64,000 bases of DNA from Phytophthora hibernalis (taxonomy: Eukaryota > Oomycota > Peronosporomycetes > Peronosporales > Peronosporaceae), in contig JAAKBF010000258.1 of assembly GCA_012656075.1 (NCBI GenBank), forward strand, positions 1 to 64,000, read 5' to 3'. The position numbers and the translations under genes are program-made. How positions within the stretch are numbered: the first letter of the stretch is position 1; each line of letters begins with the position of its first letter. The notes under the pieces are model-generated. The model was not told where the DNA came from. It ran no database searches and saw nothing but the letters and a program-made list of their open reading frames with translations. Shown here in pieces: positions 32,808 to 43,551 of this stretch.

Positions 32808-35254
32808 ATGGAGGAACAGGCGCAAGCGGCGCGAAAACGACGGCCGTCTAGGACTGCAAGTGAGCTTGACGAGAGTGAGGAGAAGAGAGACTCGAGCGAT
32901 GCGTGTACTATATGGGATCAGTCAGACGAATTGAGTCAAGTACTTCATTGCGAAGCGTCCAAGAGTGCGGACAATGGTGCGGCGGGACCTGATCTCGAGC
33001 AGCTTCAGTTTGACTCGTGGAATAGTTTCTTTAGTTACTTAAAGGAGTATCAGCAGCAGACTCACCTGGTATGGAATATTATATTGCTGCATGGGTTTGA
33101 TGTGATGACTGTGTTGACGGTCTGTTTCGAGTGAAGACAAACAACAGAGTCTACGACAGAAATAATAAGATCCAGAAACTCAAGTCTTCGGCACCACCTA
33201 TACCAATTGAATGGGAGCAGTATTCAAGAACTCTAGTGTGTACGCACGCAGGCAAGTATAAGTCCAGAGGAAAAGGGAAGCGTCAGCGGCAGGAGACACG
33301 AGCCAGAGAGTGTCCTGATCAGGTACCTAAACATTGTTTTTGCCCGACATTGAGCCGGGTTGAGCCGGGTCGAGCCGTGTTTTAATCTTACTCAGCCGAG
33401 GTTCCGTCAGGTTCAGTCGAAATCATCGGGGTGATCATTTATCATGTGAGCTATGCTAAAGTAACGTGTTGTAATGTGTATTCACAGATCAATGTGTGTG
33501 CGCGTAGTTGGCGAGTCCGAACTGAGGTTTGCGGTCCGTGTAACCAAATTTAATCTATGGCACACACACCCGCTCGACAAACGGACGTACCAGCAGTACT
33601 CTCCAACCAGATTAGCAATTGAGCCAAAGGTGGTGGACACGGTCAATGTGCTACAAAATGCGGGGCCAAGAAGAAAACATCATGAAGTACATCCACGAGA
33701 ACTCATTCTGCAAGCCGACTGCCCGAGATGTTCACAACTTGGTAAGAACCCTAAAAGCGAGGGAGCAGGGATCGAGCACTAGTGCTTCGAGACTTAAGGC
33801 CTGGATGACACAATTCAACAAGGAGGATGGCAACGTCGGTCGCATATTTGTCGATCGTATCGACAATAAGGTACGCCAATAACAAAAGGGTACACAAGTT
33901 GCTGAGCCGGGTACACCAGTCGGTCAGTCCCAGCCGGGTATACCAGTCGCTGAGCCGGGTATACCAGTCGAGCAGTCGGATACATCAGTCGATCAGCCGG
34001 GTATACCAGTCGCTCAGCCGGGTCTATTACTCGCTCAGCCGGGTACAGCAGTCGCTCCGCCGGGTTCACCGTCTATTTCGCCTAGATTACTAGAAAGTAT
34101 TTCGCTGCATGGTCACATCGAAGAAGACAGTGCTGTAGAGCCAGAGTTTGAGGTCGTGAATCCACCAAAGTCTCGTGGAAGACCAAAACTAAAACCAAAG
34201 GCAAGAAAGGAAATGCGAAACAGTGCCATCCGAATGGCTCAAGAAGACTCTGACATGCATGAGCAACAGTTAAGCCTTGCAGCTTTGCAGAGTTGCCTTC
34301 TAGACCCGACCTACAAATCTACAGCAGCTTTGTTTCGCAGCTTCAAGCTTTTCCAGTTCAGCAAGATACCCAAGGCCCCAATCGCCTTAGAGTTTGCGAA
34401 GCTACCATCAACCAAGCCAATAACAAGGCCCGACGAGATTGTATGCATTTTCTCTAAAGATCTTTTGCAAAAGTGCAGCGCGAAAGTGTTAACGCTGCAA
34501 AAGAAACGGTCTGGTTTGGGTGAAAGTGGCATTGTGCTAGAAATTCCTGGTATGGGCGTATATCATACGGCCACCCTTGGAATTATGAAGATGTGGCATC
34601 GTGCAAATGGAATAGTTACCTCGGTGGACAAAGCGATTAGTTGGATCGAGTCTATCGATTTTATTCTGCCCATGGATCCATCATTTTCTACTTCTGAGGA
34701 CCCACAACTCAAGGCAAACTTAGAAACGATGCCGCTCTTATCTGAAAAGGTGATGTATTTTGTGCTCTGTGTACGGGGTGGTAAAACTAACTCAGAACTT
34801 GATGACTATTGCAGAACGAATTTATGGAGCTGACTGGAAGAAACTGTCTGGTTGATTTTACCATGCCGCGAAACGTTTTGGTGCGAACGCCTCCGTGTTG
34901 GTAGTAGATTTTTCAGCAGTGGTTGTTGGAGCCGAAGGGTACATCTCAACCGAGGCTTTCAAGGGAGCACTGCACGGTACTTCGCATGAGTTGGTGATGA
35001 TCCCAATCAACTTCAAGAATAATCATTGGTGCTCTATCCTGCTGAATCTGGAAAAGGCATTGATTTACATGTATGACCCGATGAGCTCGAGCTACATTAC
35101 ACAGCTGCGCGCGATTGCCCAAGCTTTGATACTGATGTTGCCACAACCGGATGAAGGGCGGTATCGCATTCTGTCGTATCACGCCAAGATTGGTATCCAA
35201 GTTGACAGCTACAACTGCGGAGTATTTGTGCTGCTAGCATTCGAGACGTTTTAA
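32808..35254 (+). pseudogene. Internally deleted MULE: FAR1-like N-terminus joined to Ulp1 protease
   Basis: An ATG at 32808 opens an acidic N-terminus. A FAR1-like domain follows as FDSWNSFFSYLKEYQQQTH near 33010, with a probable intron at 33069-33136, then VCTHAGKYKSRGKGKRQRQ near 33240 and TKFNLWHTHPLDKRTYQQYSP near 33550. The frame from 33619 continues to 34833 with one TAA at 33880-33882. It carries a Pro/Gly minisatellite and a basic PKSRGRPKLKPKAR segment. The end is a C48/Ulp1 domain: NNHWCSILLNLE (His), YMYDPMSS (Asp) and QVDSYNCGVFVLLAFETF (Gln, Cys). The MULE transposase core expected between these parts is missing. Frame changes near 34833-34900 break it further. Confidence 0.7.
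33899..34074 (+). repeat. 21-bp minisatellite encoding a PGIPV-type repeat
   Basis: About eight imperfect copies of a unit resembling GCCGGGTATACCAGTCGCTGA lie head to tail, some with a longer spacer unit. In the frame of the flanking MULE protein they encode a heptad of the form (A/E)-(E/Q)-P-G-(I/T)-P-V. Copies diverge most at both ends. Unit length is a multiple of three, so copy-number change keeps the frame. Confidence 0.8.
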
Positions 35255-36012
35255 GGAAATAGCGATATTGGTCCCGTAGACAGGAAGACACTACTGTATC
35301 TTCGATATTGATACCTCCGTATGTGCCTGTGAATAAACTTGACATTTCTATAGACTACCCGCGAATGTTTCTCCAGAAGACTCCATTGCTGGCCAAGAGC
35401 TTAGTTGTCAAGCATGAATGTGTTCGATTGCCGCTGACGAATTGTTTTCGGCTATAAGTATAGTTGAGCGCTGTACCTCCATTCTAGCCGGGCATGGTCG
35501 GGTTGGGTCGTGAACGATCGGGTACAATAGTCTCGTCACGTGTTACCTCAGCCGGGAGCAGCAACACGTGCCTTTTTAACCCTTTAGCTCCAAAAGCTAG
35601 CTCCATGGAGTTATCGAGGCCCCCTGTTGCTCCAAGGAGCTAATTCGCGACATGTTGCGCTTTGTATGATTCTTTGTCCAGAGCGGATACTCCAAGAACT
35701 ACACTTCAAAAGGGTACCGGTATCTGGACGATCATCTTGGAGCAAAATCAAAAATGTGTGAGTGGGCGGGTGGGTCGTTTATTAAGCACTGGTGGGTTTT
35801 AAACCCTTTATTTTAGCAAAAGACCCGTCTTTTACGGGTGGGTTTTTAAAGCAATAATTTAGCAAAAGACCCGTCTTTTACGGGTGTTTTTAATCCATTT
35901 ACCGGTAGTTTAGCGAAACAACTCTAAGGTAAAATGCACAAGTCTATGTGGTGAACACCACAACGCAACTGTAGGTATAAATTAGAGCATACAATGTTGC
36001 GCGGGCGCGTCC
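35255..36012. other. Repeat-rich spacer upstream of valyl-tRNA synthetase
   Basis: No gene. Scattered GCCGGG/GTCGGG motifs (35490-35570) and AGCTCCA-type repeats (35585-35645) resemble transposon non-coding sequence. A duplicated hairpin lies at 35812-35886. The last 125 bp before the start codon at 36013 should hold the core promoter of the synthetase gene, but I cannot point to a convincing initiator. Confidence 0.45.
35812..35886. repeat. Two identical 29-bp repeats, each containing a hairpin
   Basis: TTTAGCAAAAGACCCGTCTT… occurs at 35812-35840 and again, without mismatch, at 35858-35886. Each copy contains ACCCGT-CTTTT-ACGGGT, a 6-bp stem-loop. They lie about 130-200 bp upstream of the synthetase start codon. 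Confidence 0.85.
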
Positions 36013-39000
36013 ATGGCTCTCTTCGCGCGCATATGCTGCGTCCCACGGGGCGCCGTTCCCACCCTCAGGCGCCTCGCTGCAATTTCCACTCTTCTGCGCG
36101 TCTGTCCATCCCCAAGTCGGCGTCCGTGCCGCTGTCTGAGCAGCTGCGCGCGTGTGAAGGATGCGCCACTAGCGGCTTCGTACGATCCGACACTTGTAGA
36201 GCAGGGATGGCAGCAACACTGGCAGATGGCACTACGTCCACAGTTAAAGAGCGCGTCCGAGACGTTCAGCATGATCCTACCACCTCCCAACGTCACGGGC
36301 GCACTGCACTTGGGCCACGCACTCACTATCACCATCCAGGACGCCCTTGCACGCTGGCACCGCATGCGCGGGTTTGCTGTGCACTGGCTGCCAGGTTTGG
36401 ACCATGCAGGGATCGCTACTCAGAGTGTCGTAGAGAGGAAACTGCACAAGGAACGGGGTCTGTCCGCTTCGATTTGGGACGGGAGGCGTTTGTGGACGAG
36501 GTGTGGCGCTGGAACGAGCAGTATGGAGGCCAGATTATGAGCCAGATCGACCATCTAGGAGCTATTGTGAAGAAGGACCAGTCGTACTTTACACTGGATG
36601 ACAACAGGTCGCAGGCTGTGGTGGACGCCTTTGTGAAGCTCCATGAGAAAGGGCTGGTGTACAGACGACGTAGGATGGTGAACTGGTGTCCGACACTGCA
36701 GACGGCTATTTCGGACATTGAAGTGGACTCAGAGCTGTTGGAGAAGGCTACCAAGAAGATTCTGCCGGGGAGAGAGAAGGCTGTGGAGTTTGGCGTCATG
36801 CACAGGTTCAGGTATCAGGTGGCGGACTCGGATGAGTTTTTGAACGTGGACACGACTCGGCCGGAGACGATATTTGGTGATGTCGCGGTGGCGGTGCATC
36901 CTGAGGACCCGAGATATGCGAAGTTCCATGGGAAGCAAGTGGTGCATCCGTTCACACATGAACGGATTCCTATTGTGACGGATGCCGTGCTCGTGAATAT
37001 GGAGCTGGGCACAGGTACAGACGCATTGGATGAAAAGCGCCATGGAAGATTTTGGACTGATGATTTGACCTTGTTTGTTCGTTTTTGGATGGGAAGGTGT
37101 GGTGAAGGTGACGCCCGCACACGACCCGAAGGATTTCGAGTGCGGTCGTCGACATGAACTGCCGGAAGTTGAAGTAATCGACAAGTTCGGAAAGCTGTGC
37201 GGCAACATTGACCACCGGTTTGTGGGGATGGACAGATTCGACGCGCGTCAACGGGTTGTCGAAGAGCTGCAGGGCATGGATCTTTATGTGGAAAAGGTAC
37301 GATGCGATACCCCTTGATGAATCATACGCGGAGGCCGTATTAATTTGCTGTTTGCTGTGTGATATTGCAGCTTGACCACTCGACTGCTTTGTCGATCTGC
37401 TCGCGTTCAGGGATGTTATTGAGCCACTATTGATGCCGCAATGGTACGTGGACTGCAGCGACATGGCTCGTCGTGCTGCCGACAACGTCCGCAACGGTGT
37501 GATGACTATCGAGCCGAAGTCACACGCACACACATGGTTCTTTTCCTTGACAACATCCAGGATTGGTGTGTTAGCCGCCAACTGTGGTGGGGCCACCGCA
37601 TTCCGGCGTATCGCCAGAAATCTGGCACTGCTGGCGCTGCTGATGCTGGTCACCAGTGGTTTGTTGCGGCATCTCTTGATGAAGCCCGGCAGAAGGCAGA
37701 GGCTGAGCTAGGATGCAAATTGCAGAACGATGATCTTGAGCAGGACATGGACGTGCTTGACACATGGTTCAGCTCAGGTTTGCTTCCTCTATCGGCTTTC
37801 GTAAGTTGCTGCTGAAAGCGTGGTGGACACGTAAGTTGATGGTGTATACTACGAAGTACTAAATTAGTTTGTTATGCGTGTATTGTTAGGGATGGCCCAA
37901 CAAAAACAACGACGACGTTGTAGCGAAGGATCTGAGCTTGAGTTACCCACTGGATGTAATGGAAACAGGCTCCGATATCCTCTTCTTTTGGGTTGCGCGG
38001 ATGGCCATGCTTTGCGAAGAGGTAAATCCCATTTTGGTGTGTATTCGCGCGACATGGTGCTGCATGGTGTGCTGACATGTTGCTGTTTCACTGTGTAGTT
38101 TTCCGGGCGAGTGCCGTTCGAGAAGGTGCTGCTGCACCCTATGGTGCGTGACAAGGCTGGTCGCAAGATGTCGAAGAGCCTGGGCAACGTGATTGACCCA
38201 CTGCACGTAATTAATGGTATTAGTCTTGAACAGCTACTGTCAGACTTGCAGGTAAATGTCGCTCTGCAACAGCTCTTGCTCAACAAAATCGACGTCGTAT
38301 TTGAGATTTGGACTGACAGTATGGGATGTTTAGGGTGGAAATGTTGGACCGCGTGAGTTGAAGAAGGCTGAAAAGGAGCTGAAGAAGGAGTTTCCGAAGG
38401 GCATCCCTACGTGTGGTGCTGATGCACTGCGTTTCACGCTGGCGTCATACCTTCAGCAAGGCCGGCAGATCAATATGGACGTGCAGCGCGTTGTGTCCTA
38501 TCGCCATTTTTGCAACAAGGTGTGGAATGCTGTGCGCTATGCTCTGCCGCTGCTGGAGACTGCCGATGATACGAATATTACAGCGGACAGTCCAGCAGAT
38601 CTCTCGCTCTTGCGGGATGATATGACCCTCGCCGATCGCTGGATTATGAGCCGTCTGGTAAGTGTGCAAGTGAAAATGCGTTCTATACACGAGCGTGCTA
38701 TGCTAACCATGTTGTTGACTGGTGTAGGCTGCAGTGGTGATCGAGGTAAATAATGGAATCGCCGCTAATCAACTGGCGGCGAGCGTTGCAGCCATCCAGA
38801 GATTCTTTGTGCAGGAGTTGTGTGACGTCTACATCGAGTTCAGTAAACCAGTGTTGTACGGCAACCGGCTGCAGACCAACGATTCTGAGGATGATGTGCT
38901 TGCGAAAAAGCGTAGTGCCCAAGCTACGCTGCATCGCTGCCTTGACTACTCCATGCGTCTACTGCACCCTTTCACGCCGTTTGTTACAGAGGAGTTGTGG

Positions 39001-39860
39001 CAGCGCATCCGTGGCTCTGACCCGCTCAGCGCATCGCCAAGCGAGCAAGACGTCGAGACTTCGATCCTGTGCTCCGAGTATCCGGAGGAGGCGCATATGA
39101 GCGCCTGGATCGATGCCGATGCCGAAGAGAAGATGGCGGTAAGTTCATGTATTCCCTATTTCTACTGTGCAGCAGTTTTTATCCCTATCCGACCACCTTT
39201 GCAGCTTGTCATCGACGTGATCCATGGAATCCGCTCGCTACGTCACACCGTCAAGGTTTTGGCGCCGAACGCGGCCGCGGCGGGTGGCAGGTACGCTCGT
39301 TGGGCTTACAGCAACTTTTGAACTTGCTTTGATCGCACTGTCATTGTCTTGGCATGTTCTACCACAGCGAGTTCCCCACTATTCGTATCATATGCTCCAA
39401 TGATACCGTGCACTCCGAGCTGAAGGATTCACAGCGTGACCTCGAAACCCAGTGCCGAGTGCAGATTGATATCGCTCTCGCCGGTGATGGCTCATCGTCC
39501 TCATCCTCTGCACACGTGCTCACGCATTCTGTCTCTGACTCCTGTCGAGGTTTGTTTCTGCTCGACCTAAACAACTCGGTGCATTCTAACTCTACTGTTC
39601 CAGTTATGCTGGCCGTACCGGACGATGCCGAGACGACACAGCGTGTGGCCAGCGAGATCTCACGACTGGAGAAGCGCGCTTCAAAGAGTGCTTCTGCAGC
39701 TGAAGCTCTCATTCGTCGCCAGCAAGGACCTCACTACGCCTCCAAGGTGCCTGAGACCGTGCAAGCTCAGGACGCACAGCGCCTCACCCAACTGCAAACA
39801 GACCTACACGCGGCGGGGAAGAGTTTGGCCGCTCTGCGTGAGCTCCAGCGGCTCTACTAA
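36013..39860 (+). CDS. VARS: Valyl-tRNA synthetase (nine exons; three apparent 1-base losses)
   Basis: It charges tRNA-Val with valine. The first 47 residues are Arg/Ser-rich without acidic residues, suggesting a mitochondrial presequence, possibly dual-targeted. Class Ia motifs are present: PPPNVTGALHLGHAL (HIGH box, near 36276), the CP1 editing domain (NWCPTLQTAISDIE; TTRPETIFGDVAVAVHPED), KMSKSLGNVIDP (38167), the anticodon-binding helices (FCNKVWNAVRYALPLL) and a C-terminal tRNA-arm coiled coil. Introns with GT-AG ends lie at 37015-37096, 37297-37370, 37801-37889, 38022-38098, 38252-38333, 38658-38727, 39139-39204 and 39291-39367. The product would have about 1,075 residues, normal for the family. 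Frame breaks next to short runs at 36464, 37410 and 37541 each look like one lost base. There are no stop codons otherwise. Confidence 0.92.
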
Positions 39861-39981
39861 CTCACTACCAAACGAAATAGACGTCCACCAACGAAAACAA
39901 CCAGAGACGAGCTGAACGCAACAACCCAACTCGAGGTGTACTCGAAAGGTGATCAATGACACCCGAAACCAAAACTCGAGA

Positions 39982-40669
39982 CTATCCCCACGCCTGACCC
40001 GTCATGACCAGCACCTCCTGAGCAATATCGTGGTACATTTGTCTGTACTTGAGTGGCGACGGGAACTTGTGCCCTTCATCATGTTCGAACCGGATTCTCC
40101 TGTTGTCTGTGAAGCTGCGTACCAGTTTTTCCGACTTGGGGGCTAAAGGGTCCTCCTTCCCGATGACGTGCACTGATGACACGTCAATAGCTCCGTCCGT
40201 TGACGTTTTGGCTTGATCCAGTAGTTCCTGTGTCTCGGGTGTGCGTGGGTAGAAGCCTCCTACCAGTACACAGGCCTTCCAGGGTACGTGTCCGTAGAGC
40301 GACAGGTAGTGCGCTGTCAATAGTGTGGCCACGGCTGCTCCCTGACTGAAGCCCAGTAGGGCGTCCACGTGGCCAAGTGCCTGGATTTGACCTGTGAGGT
40401 AGTCCAGAGAGTGCTTGAAGCCTTCGTAGCGGTAGGCTTCTCCGTTCTCCTCCGCTTGAGAGCGTCCCACCACTGGTAGAACGGTCCTGCTTCCCGTAGA
40501 ACGAGCGCACCAGCTCCGGCGCGGGGCCTGAAGCGACCCACGGCGCGTCGACGTACACCAACTCGGCCTTAGGACCGAAAGCCTGACGGAGAGCTGACGT
40601 CTGACGCTCCAGGATGCGGCCGCTAGTGCGCCAGCCGTGTAGACAGAGCACGCGAATGGGGCGAGCCAT
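39982..40669 (-). CDS. FSH1-family serine hydrolase (two apparent 1-base losses)
   Basis: An alpha/beta hydrolase of the FSH1/DUF341 family (related to human OVCA2), presumed to be a cytosolic esterase of unknown substrate. ATG at 40669 starts MARPIRVLCLHGWRTSG, the family's N-terminal strand and oxyanion loop. The nucleophile motif GFSQGAAVA, the acid in GKEDPLAP and the catalytic His in HDEGHKFPS are all present, giving a complete Ser-Asp-His triad. The stop is at 39982, 122 bp from the convergent valyl-tRNA synthetase. The frame shifts near 40486 (GG) and 40457-40461. Both are consistent with one lost base, and the intervening FYQWWDA fits the family. It is either a recent pseudogene or two sequence errors. 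Confidence 0.85.
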
Positions 40670-43551
40670 TTTCGACACGAAGTGTAATATGTTTTCGCAG
40701 GTTTTTTGGATAAAGTCTCGCAGGATATCGTTATCCGGATGAGGTGGATTCTCATTGGTCGAGCCACTTCAACATTTTGGTAGACCGAACCCGCTTGAAG
40801 CTGAATTTCACCAGAATGCGTGAGTGTTGCAAGCCTGACCTGGTGATCATCGATCGCGAAGCTGTTCTGCCGAATCGACATCGGCTGTGCAGAAATTTTG
40901 GCGGCAGCATTCCTGCTCGCGTTTAATTTTCGTGCCGCCACGCTCTGCAAGCGAGTGACGAGTCACTCGTCGATTTGTCTGTGTTTTGAGGGTCCATCCA
41001 GCATTTGGTCTCGTGACTGCAAACTATTTTACGACGAACCGATTGCCCTCGCTCGAGGTACCTTTGAAATTCACGGTGAATTGTCTGTGTTGGTGCATGA
41101 ACACGAGTCGTGGCTAGCGGTACACGAGGATGTCGTTGGGAAGTTCATGGTGGGAGGTCGCTGTCGAGTAAAATTGGACCTCGAGTAGGAGCATGAACAC
41201 TCAGCCGTACATTGTACTGTCCTGTGCTTGGTTTGAAGCGACACACCGGATCTCCTGTAGTTTTGATTGCTTCGGGGCTGCTTCGCTCGTGGAAATTGCT
41301 GACGAGGGTGATGCTGCAGTTGCGGGGTTGCTTATTGGTGTCCCTGAGCAAGCACGAAGAGATCGGGGCGGGACCATGTCGCCTTCGATGCAACCACAAC
41401 CAACTCCGTGCTATGCTACACCGTGGTGACCGTGTAGCAAAGAGGCTGGATTCCGGCTTTCATCGCGACCAGCAGCAAACTGCCACGACACACGATCAGA
41501 CTGCGGTAGTTGGCGTCACAACAAACGGAGACCTCGGTCCGTACATTATTATTCATGCAGCTTCAAACTCCAGCTCAATTCACATTCCGTAGCAAATAAG
41601 TTCCCAGACGTATTTCTTGCAATATGAATGAGTGCTGGTGCGCTCATGCACCCACAGTCAAGTGGACCTTCGTCGACCCGTGGCATCAGTATCTTCTGCA
41701 GCATTGCTAGTCGAAGTGGACTTCATCGAAACCGGATGGCGATTACACGAGACCATGTTCAGTCCGCGTTCACTATTGAGACAAGACCTTCAATGCCAAT
41801 CAGACGTGGCTTTTGCTGTGCGGTGGCCCCGACCTGCTTAATCGCTGTGCGATGTTTAACGTCGTCGATGAACTTTGGAGCCGTTCCGTTCCCTGTCAGG
41901 ACGAATCCTTCGGCTCTGCACAGGCAAATCTATCCATGGTTGTGATGTCGGTCGCGGCCTTCGATTTTGCACTCTTTCTGAAAAATAGGGCAGCAATCCT
42001 GTTTTTCAATAGGCGGCATCCGATATCTTCGCTAAATCAAAGATATCCTCGTGAAGATGCATATATTGTGAACATATTTTACATGGCACCAACGTGAAGC
42101 TGGTTTTCGGGCCAAAAACATTTATTAATAGTGCACCCGTGGCCAATGCACTATCGCATTATACGATGCGGCTTGAAGACACTGAATGAACTTTCATGTT
42201 TTCCTGATTGCGATCGCCCTTATGAAATGCTTCATTGATCGTCTCGGTGGTCTTTTTACACCGATCACGTGTTCTCCGTTCGGCGATCATGCTAAATATC
42301 CGTCATTCCTGCCATTTGAAACTAGGCAAATTTCCTCATTACTTTTCTACAATACCAGTAGCCCAATTGTACCCCATACTACGAAGTATCTTGCTGGAAG
42401 CGTACCACCATCGGAATCAGCGAAAAAAATGCGGCTCAATTGATTGATGCCATGCATGTATATTTCCGCAGCGGAAGCCGCATAAATTATGCGGCATAAT
42501 GCCGCACACACCCCGGGTAATGATTATGGTGGTGGCTAGAACAGCAAACTCTGCCTATCATATGAGGAACCAGATGCCGGTTGAGCGAGACGCACTTTCA
42601 TCGACATCGCCCCGGCCGTGGCGAAGCTGCTCGCCCAATCAGACACTGTGACGACAATGAGGTGGCTCGACTTGCTAAATCACAGCGCCGGCGCAGGCCT
42701 CGTCGACGAGCACAGCACCGCCGATTTGCATCAATGTCCACGTTGTGGGGTCCGATACATTTAAGCCGGAGAAATGGTCTTGCGCTGTACAGGCAAATCT
42801 CGTTTAGCAGCCTGGAGCCGCCAAACTGAAGCAGTTCGGGAGGCATTCGCCCGTTAGAATTTCGCGAAAAGCTGCGAGTAATGAGCGTCGATCCAGCCAG
42901 TCAAGGTCAGGTTTCCACTTGCACTGGGAACCGATGAAATATTCGGGAACTTGCGGAGTGTAAGTTTTCATATTGTAGTTACGTATAAATATCACTACAC
43001 CACTTAGCGAAGAAGAAGAAGGAGGGAGAAAGGAAAGGGTAGTCATGACTCTTGAGTCAATCTGACCATGTGTCAGACGAGGTGTGGTCCATCCAAGATG
43101 TAGACTTTGGTCCACCGGAAAAGCATTCCGAAGCGGGCAACGAATGGGTAAACCACCGACGCGTGCCGCGGGAAACATCAGCTTTCGTTTGCAGTTATAA
43201 TACATGTATGTTTCTGACAAGACCTCGAGGGACTTGTCGTGATATTTCTAACAGAAAAGTGAACCAACGGAAAATAATACATACGCGCCAAGGGCGGCAG
43301 GTGACGTTTGTTCGTTGACGGGAAACACATGCGGAGCCGCAGGAGTCGAAAACTACGATTGGAATTGCAGACGTCAACCCAATCAACGGCAAGTACCACT
43401 TCGCGCTGTTCTAGTCGAGAGCATTATCCAGACCGAACCGCCCCGGCCCATCACAGCGTTCACCAAAAAGAACTCCAGCCTGTTGATCTCATTCTTCATA
43501 TTGCAGCATCTAGCGCATATCACTCGTTTGCTCACTTGTTAGAGTCGCGAG
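40670..43551. other. Long stretch without a recognised gene
   Basis: Several plus-strand frames of 60-126 codons overlap (40744-41592, 41628-42097), but none carries a domain I recognise. The frame ending at 41188 (LFYDEPIALARGTFEIHGELSVLV) has reasonable composition and could be an exon of a decayed gene. Near 42600-42770 one frame reads APAVAKLLAQSDTVTTMRW and then CPRCGVRYI, which hints at a transposon remnant. A small palindrome, GCCGCATAA-A-TTATGCGGC, lies at 42477-42495. A promoter for the minus-strand hydrolase would lie in the first few hundred bases. Confidence 0.4.

Noticed and set aside
33899..34074. A CRISPR-like array
   Set aside because: The units are contiguous 21-bp minisatellite copies without unique spacers, lie in a coding frame, and the genome is eukaryotic.
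36013..39860. Calling the valyl-tRNA synthetase a pseudogene
   Set aside because: All eight introns splice in frame, the HIGH and KMSKS motifs are intact, and the only breaks are three single-base losses next to short runs, which fit sequence error better.
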